NCBI GenBank assembly: GCA_028287455.1
Contig: JAQBPP010000346.1
Span: 1-5,044, forward strand
Direction of reading: 5' to 3'
Length of the DNA stretch: 5,044 nucleotides
From: Bacilli bacterium
GTDB lineage: Bacteria; Bacillota; Bacilli; Tumebacillales; JAQBPP01
The translations under genes and the position numbers were made by a program. A model generated the notes under the pieces. It had not been told where the DNA came from and made no database searches. It saw only the letters and a program-made list of their open reading frames with translations. Below are positions 1 to 5,044 of this stretch, piece after piece (position 1 is the first letter of the stretch; each line of letters begins with the position of its first letter).

Positions 1-2278
1 TCACTTCATTCGTTGGAATGTAGGTGGTTACGCCGCCTTCTGTTCCTGGCGCTACCTCGTTGCGAATCCGTACATTCGCGAATGTTCCGCGCATCATCAC
101 TTCATGATTTCCGCGGCGTGATCCGTAGGAGTTGAAGTCCTTCACATCGACGCCTTTATCAACCAAGAACAAGCCAGCCGGTCCTTTGGGGCTAATTGAT
201 CCAGCAGGTGAAATGTGGTCAGTCGTGACCGAATCGCCAAGCATTGCGAGTACCCGAGCCTTCGCAATCGGCTGAATACGGCCAGCTGTTTGCGCCAGTC
301 CCACGAAGAAAGGCGGCTCTTGAATATAAGTCGATTCCTTATCCCAATCGTACAGTTCGCCTTCCGGAGTTGGCAGCGCGTTCCATCTTTCATTGGCATA
401 GATCACGTTTTTGTATTTTTCAACAAACAATTCCGGTCGTACAAAGGATTGGATTGAGTGTTCCACTTCTAGTGAAGAAGGCCAGATATCCTTCAGATAA
501 ACAGGTTGATTGTTTGCATCATATCCAAGCGGATCATTCACCAGATCGATATCCACAGTTCCAGCAATGGAGTAAGCGACAACCAGGGGTGGAGAAGCCA
601 GATAGTTGGCTTTTACCATCGGATGGATCCGTCCTTCGAAGTTCCGGTTTCCGCTGAGCACTGCTGATACAGTCAGATCATTGTCGCGAATTGCATTTTC
701 TACTTCAGTAATCAAAGGTCCGCTGTTTCCGATGCAAGTTGTACAACCATAACCCACAACCTGGAACCCTAACTGATCGAGAAATGGCATTAAGCCCGCA
801 TCTTCCAGATACTGCGAAACCACACGTGAACCTGGGCCCAAGCTGGTTTTCACATGCGGGTTGCGTTTCAAACCGCGCTCGACCGCTTTTTTGGCGAGCA
901 ATCCAGCAGCCAGCATTACAGATGGATTTGAAGTGTTGGTACAGCTGGTAATCGCGGCAATGGCGATTGAACCTGCTTTCATTTCGGACGACAAGCCATT
1001 GTCCTGTTTCACAGTAACTGATTTGGCAGCTTGATCAGCAGTTACGCCGAAGCCGCCTTCTTTGATCGGCGCATGCAGCGCTTCTCTGAACCGTTCCTGC
1101 ATTTTAGCCAGTTCTACACGGTCTTGCGGACGTTTCGGACCTGCAAGCGAAGGTTCAACTGTGGCTAAATCGAGTTCCACTACATCCGAGAAAACAGGAT
1201 CCGGCATGTCGCTTGTGCGGAACAATCCTTGCTCTTTGGCATAGGCTTCTACAATCGCAACATGTTCTGCACTGCGGCCTGTAGAACGCAGATAGTTCAA
1301 TGTTTCGTCGTCAATCGGGAAGAAGCCCATGGTAGCCCCATACTCAGGCGCCATATTGGCAATCGTTGCACGGTCGGCCAGTGTCATACTGCTTAAGCCT
1401 GCGCCGAAGAATTCTACGAATTTTCCTACGACACCCTTTTTCCGCAGAATGTTGGTAACAGTAAGCGCAAGGTCAGTGGCTGTGGAGCCTTCAGGCAATT
1501 TGCCTGTGAGTTTAAATCCAACTACTTGCGGGGTAACGAAATACAGGGGTTGGCCGAGCATTCCGGCTTCCGCTTCTATACCGCCGACACCCCAGCCGAG
1601 CACACCCAGACCGTTAATCATCGTAGTATGGGAGTCTGTTCCGACCAAGGAGTCCGGATACGCGATCTTGCCGCCCTCTGATTCCAGCACCTGTACGACA
1701 GAGGCCAAATACTCGAGGTTCACCTGATGTACAATCCCTACCGAAGGAGGAACCACGCGGAAATTCTTAAATGCTTTTGTTGCCCAATGTAAGAATTTGT
1801 AGCGCTCTTCATTGCGCTCAAACTCATAGTCAGTGTTATCTTGAAGTGCATTCGCATCGCCAAAACGATCCACTTGCACCGAGTGGTCAATCACCAGATC
1901 CACCGGGATAAGCGGGTTGATTTTGCCTGGATCGCCGGCCAGACGTTTCATCGCCTGACGCAGAGCTGCTAAATCGACTACAGCTGGAACGCCAGTGAAG
2001 TCTTGCAGCAAAATCCGTGCCGGCATAAACGGAACTTCCTGAGATTCATCTGGTGAAGCGGCATTCCAGTTTGCGATTTGGCGCACGTGCTGCTCAGTGA
2101 TGACATAGCCATCCAGCTTGCGCAAAACGCTTTCCAGTAATATTTTAATCGAAAAAGGCAGTTTAGAAATAGGAGCTATTCCCAAATCTTCGAGTTGCTT
2201 CAAACGGTAGTATTGAATCGTTTCCCCATTCACGGAAAACGTGCTACGCGCCTGGAACGGATCGTTTGCGTGGACCAT
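1..2278 (-). CDS. acnA: Aconitate hydratase (AcnA/CitB type), C-terminus cut off by window edge
   Basis: Aconitase is a cytoplasmic [4Fe-4S] enzyme that interconverts citrate and isocitrate through cis-aconitate in the TCA cycle. The frame is open without interruption from the ATG at 2276-2278 to base 2, giving 759 residues. Family members have about 890-910, so roughly 140 C-terminal residues, including the usual catalytic serine loop, lie outside the window. Visible landmarks are the N-terminal ARSTF stretch, VIDHSVQVD (D131, H132), GTDSHTTM (D215, H217), cluster ligand C446 in TSCTNTSNP, ligands C512 and C515 in GCTTCIGNSGP, then the swivel-domain motifs DSVTTDHISPAG (from residue 682) and SYGSRRGNHEVMMRGTF (from 717). 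The cysteine spacing matches E. coli AcnA. An in-frame TGA at 2285-2287 excludes a longer N-terminus. In Bacillus the orthologue is named citB and also binds RNA; that second role is not shown here. The identification is very secure. Confidence 0.97.
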   Translation of the reverse strand, partial: MVHANDPFQARSTFSVNGETIQYYRLKQLEDLGIAPISKLPFSIKILLESVLRKLDGYVITEQHVRQIANWNAASPDESQEVPFMPARILLQDFTGVPAVVDLAALRQAMKRLAGDPGKINPLIPVDLVIDHSVQVDRFGDANALQDNTDYEFERNEERYKFLHWATKAFKNFRVVPPSVGIVHQVNLEYLASVVQVLESEGGKIAYPDSLVGTDSHTTMINGLGVLGWGVGGIEAEAGMLGQPLYFVTPQVVGFKLTGKLPEGSTATDLALTVTNILRKKGVVGKFVEFFGAGLSSMTLADRATIANMAPEYGATMGFFPIDDETLNYLRSTGRSAEHVAIVEAYAKEQGLFRTSDMPDPVFSDVVELDLATVEPSLAGPKRPQDRVELAKMQERFREALHAPIKEGGFGVTADQAAKSVTVKQDNGLSSEMKAGSIAIAAITSCTNTSNPSVMLAAGLLAKKAVERGLKRNPHVKTSLGPGSRVVSQYLEDAGLMPFLDQLGFQVVGYGCTTCIGNSGPLITEVENAIRDNDLTVSAVLSGNRNFEGRIHPMVKANYLASPPLVVAYSIAGTVDIDLVNDPLGYDANNQPVYLKDIWPSSLEVEHSIQSFVRPELFVEKYKNVIYANERWNALPTPEGELYDWDKESTYIQEPPFFVGLAQTAGRIQPIAKARVLAMLGDSVTTDHISPAGSISPKGPAGLFLVDKGVDVKDFNSYGSRRGNHEVMMRGTFANVRIRNEVAPGTEGGVTTYIPTNEV

Positions 2279-2288
2279 ATCCCATCAT

Positions 2289-2292
2289 CCTC
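2289..2292 (-). promoter_or_regulatory. Ribosome binding site of the aconitase gene
   Basis: The minus strand reads GATGAGGATGATGGGAT just before the ATG. Its GAGG core lies 10 bases from the start codon and is a moderate match to the anti-Shine-Dalgarno sequence. With the in-frame stop immediately upstream, it fixes the start at 2278. Confidence 0.6.
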
Positions 2293-2335
2293 ATCGTGAA
2301 ATTCAGTGCCTACATGCTTGTACTAGTTGTTAATA

Positions 2336-2364
2336 ATTATACCATAGGATTCACGAAATGGCAC
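2336..2364 (-). promoter_or_regulatory. Probable sigma-A promoter of the aconitase gene (extended -10)
   Basis: On the minus strand a perfect TATAAT (2336-2341) is preceded by TATGG, giving a TG-N extended -10 element. A -35-like GTGCCA (2359-2364, four of six matches to TTGACA) lies 17 bases further upstream. Transcription would start near 2329, leaving a leader of about 50 bases. The upstream DUF4127 gene ends at 2377, so the promoter sits wholly in the gap and lets aconitase be expressed independently. No CcpC- or CcpA-type operator is obvious. This is inferred from the consensus match only. Confidence 0.7.
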
Positions 2365-2386
2365 TAAGCCTTAGCACTAAGTCCTT
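2361..2386. repeat. Short direct repeat with a palindrome, next to the aconitase -35 element
   Basis: The octamer GCACTAAG occurs at 2361-2368 and again at 2374-2381, a 13-base period, and each copy is followed by a similar CCTT-containing tail. The second copy also forms a palindrome, CTTAGCACTAAG (2370-2381). The first copy overlaps the predicted -35 hexamer of the aconitase promoter. The second overlaps the stop codon of the DUF4127 gene. The position suits a transcription-factor operator, but no known regulator site is recognised. Confidence 0.45.
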
Positions 2387-4095
2387 GGTTTCATTTCCAC
2401 TTGCAAGTCTGTCTCAGCCTTGACTTCATACAATCGGGGCCAAGGCAAAGACACCGAGAAGTCTTTTAAATTTGTAATTTGTCCCTGATAAACCTTACCA
2501 TTTTGTTCATACACAGGGACCGAATGGTTCACGAACTCTTTGATATACCACGCATTCACAGTGAAACCCAATTGATTTTGGACAAACTCGTTCACCTTTG
2601 GATAAAGTTGACCCAGGTTCATCGAGTTTCCGTGTAATTGGTCCACATAGGCACTTGCGCTGGATTTGACCGTACTGCGGTAAGAGTAGTCTGTGACGAA
2701 CGATGAGAGCAATATCGAACTTTGTGCCTCTGCAGCAGTCACTGCCTGATTTTGCTGTATCTGCCCTGACAGCTTGAGGTAGGCCGTACGCGCCAAAGCA
2801 TGACCCAAGGCGCTGCCGATGTTGTTGCTGGGTGTCCCCCATGCCGTGTAGGAAGCCAATTGAGGCAAATCCACATTGCTCCTCAGTTGGCTCACCAGCA
2901 AGATATTCGCATTCGTATCTGTGGCCGCGTCAGTGATAGCCACTAGCTTCCCTTGATCCACGAATGATTTGATTCGTTTCACAAAGTCGGTCATCTCTGC
3001 CTGCTCCCCGCCTGCATCCTTAAGCTTGGCCGAAGGAGTCGTCACCATGAGCAATAAGTCGGCTTGTTCAGGACGTGTGGCAACGGTACCGCCTGCCGCC
3101 TGGATATGCTTCTTTATGCTGTCTTCCAATGGGATGTCTTCAAATGCAGGCACCCAGTCAGAGCCGGGAATCCCGGAATACAACACAGCCACCGAAGGGT
3201 GAATGTGCAACTTGTCTAACAGCATCCGCGCAACCAGAATAGTTCCTACTTCATCTGCTCCGGGGAAAAAGGTTACCTGATTGTCTACCCCAGCCTGATG
3301 GACCTGCGCTTGCAGGCTGTCCCGTTCCAGCCGATGCAGGCCATGCTGCGCTGCATCATCCTGAGACAGGACCAGGTAATCGATGATCCCCTGTTTCACC
3401 CAATCAATCATCAATGAGTTTATTTCATGATTTCTCGCACGCGCCAGCAGGTAATCCTGCAGCACGTTTGTCGGAATTTGCTGTTCCAACACGATCAGGC
3501 GGGCTTTTTTTTCTTGCATGCCGAGATTGTTGACTTCATCTGTTAGGATAGCCCATTCACGTATTTCGTCCGCATATTGCATAGTTTGCGGGTCAGTTGC
3601 AGTGGTTGCCAAGCGCTGAATGGTATCAAAAGCATAAACAGGCTTGTCCGGGTTTGATTGCTTAAATTGTTTGATGGACTGTAAATTGTTCAGAGCCATC
3701 TGATACGATTGATCGCCTGTACGAGAGGCGACCAGTCCTCCGTAAGCTAACATGCCGATGGAAATTACCGCTCCATCGACCTGACCTGACTGCCCAGTCA
3801 GCCAGAGCCCGATCGCCTTGCCACTGCCAGCTGTTGTAAAAGTGCCCAAGCTTTGGACTGCCGGCTCATTGAGATGTATGCTGCTGGCTTTAGCCACCAT
3901 TTCCGGGAAATAAGTGTTAGCTGGCCGGTCATCAAGCGGCACATAGGCGATTGAGGCGAGCGGAGGTGCGGGACTGGTTGGAATTGTTTCTGATTCTGTT
4001 CTTGTCACACTCGCGCCTCGTGCCACAAACGCGGCCAACAGAAGTACTGCAATGACAGCTGCAGCATACAGAATCTTACTGTTGCTTTTCCTCAC
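2377..4095 (-). CDS. DUF4127 family protein with N-terminal signal/anchor, function unknown
   Basis: The protein has 572 residues when read from the GTG at 4093-4095, and ends at TAG 2377-2379. A basic start (VRKSNSK) leads into a hydrophobic segment at about residues 8-25, followed by a Thr/Ser/Pro-rich linker. There is no lipobox cysteine, so it is either secreted or anchored by its N-terminus. The rest looks like one DUF4127 domain. Family-like conserved stretches are YVPLDDRPAN (51-60), SQDDAAQHG (244-252), PGADEVG (278-284), FEDIP (318-322), TDAATDTNAN (388-397) and SYTAWGTPSNNIG (415-427). The repeated acidic pairs could bind a metal or polar ligand, but this is a guess; the family has no established activity. 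The frame also stays open to a GTG at 4132-4134, adding 13 residues, but no ribosome site precedes that codon and those residues would come before the natural signal sequence. The TGGGGATGG stretch about 11 bases upstream of 4095 is a weak ribosome site. The aconitase gene follows after 98 bases. Confidence 0.85.
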   Translation of the reverse strand: MRKSNSKILYAAAVIAVLLLAAFVARGASVTRTESETIPTSPAPPLASIAYVPLDDRPANTYFPEMVAKASSIHLNEPAVQSLGTFTTAGSGKAIGLWLTGQSGQVDGAVISIGMLAYGGLVASRTGDQSYQMALNNLQSIKQFKQSNPDKPVYAFDTIQRLATTATDPQTMQYADEIREWAILTDEVNNLGMQEKKARLIVLEQQIPTNVLQDYLLARARNHEINSLMIDWVKQGIIDYLVLSQDDAAQHGLHRLERDSLQAQVHQAGVDNQVTFFPGADEVGTILVARMLLDKLHIHPSVAVLYSGIPGSDWVPAFEDIPLEDSIKKHIQAAGGTVATRPEQADLLLMVTTPSAKLKDAGGEQAEMTDFVKRIKSFVDQGKLVAITDAATDTNANILLVSQLRSNVDLPQLASYTAWGTPSNNIGSALGHALARTAYLKLSGQIQQNQAVTAAEAQSSILLSSFVTDYSYRSTVKSSASAYVDQLHGNSMNLGQLYPKVNEFVQNQLGFTVNAWYIKEFVNHSVPVYEQNGKVYQGQITNLKDFSVSLPWPRLYEVKAETDLQVEMKPRT

Positions 4096-4121
4096 TGACG
4101 ATCCATCCCCAATGTTAAGGT

Positions 4122-4151
4122 AGTGTATCACCACTTTATGAGCGCTGGCGA
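4122..4151 (-). promoter_or_regulatory. Weak candidate promoter of the DUF4127 gene
   Basis: The minus strand has TGATACACT, a TG-N extended -10 with hexamer TACACT (4122-4127, four of six). With an 18-base spacer the -35 position holds TCGCCA (4146-4151, four of six). Transcription would begin near 4115, about 20 bases before the GTG at 4095 and downstream of the alternative GTG at 4134, which supports the shorter protein. A promoter is expected here because a terminator lies directly upstream. The hexamers themselves are weak. Confidence 0.35.
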
Positions 4152-4163
4152 CAGACTATTACC

Positions 4164-4190
4164 AAAAAGACAACCCTTAGAGGGTTGTCT
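4164..4190 (-). terminator. Rho-independent terminator after the aldo/keto reductase gene
   Basis: On the minus strand, AGACAACCCT and AGGGTTGTCT form a perfect 10-base-pair stem with a 3-base loop, and the end of the stem runs into TTTTT (4164-4168) and then GG. No T-run follows on the plus strand, so it works in one direction. It lies about 74 bases beyond the reductase stop codon and separates that gene from the DUF4127 gene. Confidence 0.88.
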
Positions 4191-4199
4191 GCAGGCAGA

Positions 4200-4231
4200 C
4201 AGCCCCAATGTCCGTACAGGTCATGGGGCTG
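4200..4231 (-). other. Large imperfect hairpin in the 3' UTR of the reductase gene
   Basis: CAGCCCC and GGGGCTG pair as a 7-base-pair GC-rich stem. Pairing continues inward as ATG/CAT after one bulged base, then CC/GG after an A-A mismatch, closing on a five-base TGTAC loop. There is no T-tract on either strand, so it is not a terminator itself. It stands between the reductase stop and the terminator at 4164-4190 and would be transcribed on the 3' end of that mRNA. It may protect the 3' end or form part of a small RNA; neither role is shown. Confidence 0.55.
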
Positions 4232-4263
4232 CAAGCTTTACCTTCTGTAGCCGACAGTTGCTC

Positions 4264-5044
4264 TTATAAACTGGCGAGCACTTTCGCACTAACCTGATTC
4301 AGGCGGATTAGTTCGTCAGCTGACAACTGAACATCAGCTGCCTCTGCATTTTCAATCAAGTGCTTTTCGTTTTGTGTGCCCACAATCGCCGAGGTTAAGC
4401 CCGGCTGATGAAGCAGCCAGCTGATTGCGATGTGAGAGAGCGTAACTCCTTTTGAATCTGCAATCTCTTTTAACAAGTGAATCAGCTCGGTTTCTTTCTC
4501 GAAATGGTCGGGTTGGAACAGCCGCCTTTGTCTGCGGAAGTCATCGTCTTTAATTACAGTCTTGCCCAAGTGAAAGGCGCCTGTGAGAATGCCTTTGGCA
4601 ATCGAGCTGTAGCTCATCACACCGATGCTGTTCTGATCGCAAAATGGCAGCAAATCCTGCTCGATGTCGCGCTTCAGCAAGCTGTATTCCGGTTGGATCA
4701 CATCCACCTGTGCGTACTGCAGGGCCTCTTTCAGCTGGAGCACAGAAAAGTTGGACAGGCCAATTGCGCGAATCATTTTTTCCTCTTTTAATTTGTTAAA
4801 CTCAGCCATTGTTTCTGCAATTGGAATATCCGGGTTAGGCCAATGGACATAATAAATGTCGATATAATCTGTTTTTAATCTCCGCAAGCTGTTTTCAATT
4901 GCTGTTCGGATATCTGCCGGTTTTAAATGAGACTTGGCGACCTTCGTAGCAATAATGCAATCCTTGCGGACGCCTTCAAGCGAGGTGCCGACGATTTCTT
5001 CCGAATGGCCATTACCATAGCCTTCTGCGGTGTCAAACGTGGTA
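4264..5044 (-). CDS. Aldo/keto reductase, N-terminus cut off by window edge
   Basis: The frame is open from the right edge to TAA at 4264-4266, giving 259 visible residues. Family members have about 310-330, so roughly 50 N-terminal residues are missing. These cytoplasmic TIM-barrel enzymes reduce aldehydes or ketones with NAD(P)H. All four catalytic residues are visible, numbered from the first full codon: Asp4 and Tyr9 in FDTAEGYG, Lys34 in ATKV and His67 in YYVHWPNP. GLSNFSV follows in mid-barrel. SSIAKGILTG and the C-terminal IVGTQNEKHLIENAEAA match the cofactor-binding region. The DTAEGYGNGHSEEIVG segment resembles the general-stress and YccK/IolS-like branch, but the substrate cannot be told from sequence. 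A TTG at 4885-4887 is not the start, because conserved catalytic residues are encoded upstream of it. A strong terminator follows the gene. Confidence 0.95.
   Translation of the reverse strand, partial: TTFDTAEGYGNGHSEEIVGTSLEGVRKDCIIATKVAKSHLKPADIRTAIENSLRRLKTDYIDIYYVHWPNPDIPIAETMAEFNKLKEEKMIRAIGLSNFSVLQLKEALQYAQVDVIQPEYSLLKRDIEQDLLPFCDQNSIGVMSYSSIAKGILTGAFHLGKTVIKDDDFRRQRRLFQPDHFEKETELIHLLKEIADSKGVTLSHIAISWLLHQPGLTSAIVGTQNEKHLIENAEAADVQLSADELIRLNQVSAKVLASL

Noticed and set aside
244..657. Plus-strand open frame of 137 codons
   Set aside because: It lies entirely antisense to the aconitase gene, has no recognisable domain and has a Ser/Arg/Pro-rich composition typical of a shadow frame.
1329..1727. 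Plus-strand open frame of 132 codons
   Set aside because: It is antisense to the most conserved part of aconitase (around GTDSHTTM), so it is explained by that gene's codon bias.
1..2278. A possible frameshift in aconitase, since no long frame was at first apparent there
   Set aside because: Codon-by-codon reading from 2278 to 2 gives one continuous frame with every expected motif in order. It simply has no stop inside the window.
2279..2376. CcpC-, CcpA- or CodY-type operator, or an iron-responsive-element-like stem-loop, upstream of aconitase
   Set aside because: I looked for the known dyads and boxes and saw none convincing. The TACATGCTTGTA near-palindrome (2311-2322) has a mismatch and too short a stem to call a regulatory RNA.
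2507..2842. Minus-strand open frame of 111 codons
   Set aside because: It overlaps the DUF4127 gene in another frame on the same strand. The DUF4127 frame carries the conserved motifs; this one carries none.
4477..4791. Plus-strand open frame of 104 codons
   Set aside because: It is antisense to the aldo/keto reductase, without domain motifs or a convincing ribosome site.
4264..4887. A short 207-residue reductase starting at TTG 4887
   Set aside because: The same frame upstream encodes the catalytic Asp, Tyr and Lys motifs, so the real start is beyond the right edge.

Overview
The window looks like a stretch of ordinary chromosome from a Gram-positive bacterium of the Bacillales type. The reasons are a CitB/AcnA-type aconitase whose N-terminus resembles the Bacillus enzymes, sigma-A-like promoter hexamers, a compact U-tailed terminator and moderate base composition. 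I cannot name a genus; the Paenibacillaceae and Alicyclobacillaceae are plausible. No mobile element, tRNA, rRNA or CRISPR array is visible.

All three genes lie on the minus strand, so transcription runs from the right edge to the left. First comes an aldo/keto reductase whose 5' end is cut off by the right edge (stop at 4264). It is followed by a roughly 170-base gap with a large hairpin (4200-4231) and a perfect-stem intrinsic terminator (4164-4190), then a weak candidate promoter. Next is a DUF4127-family protein with an N-terminal signal or anchor segment (4095 down to 2377), which has no known function. A 98-base gap follows, with no terminator but a good extended -10 promoter. Last is aconitase (start 2278), whose open frame is intact to the left edge and whose C-terminal part is outside the window.

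The aconitase interconverts citrate and isocitrate in the TCA cycle. The reductase is a cytoplasmic NAD(P)H-dependent oxidoreductase of unknown substrate. The DUF4127 protein probably acts at or outside the membrane. The terminator and separate promoters suggest three mostly independent transcripts rather than one operon, although read-through from the DUF4127 gene into aconitase is possible.

I found no clearly new multi-gene system. The items most worth a second look are the DUF4127 protein, the structured RNA segment after the reductase gene, and a repeated, palindromic motif abutting the aconitase promoter.
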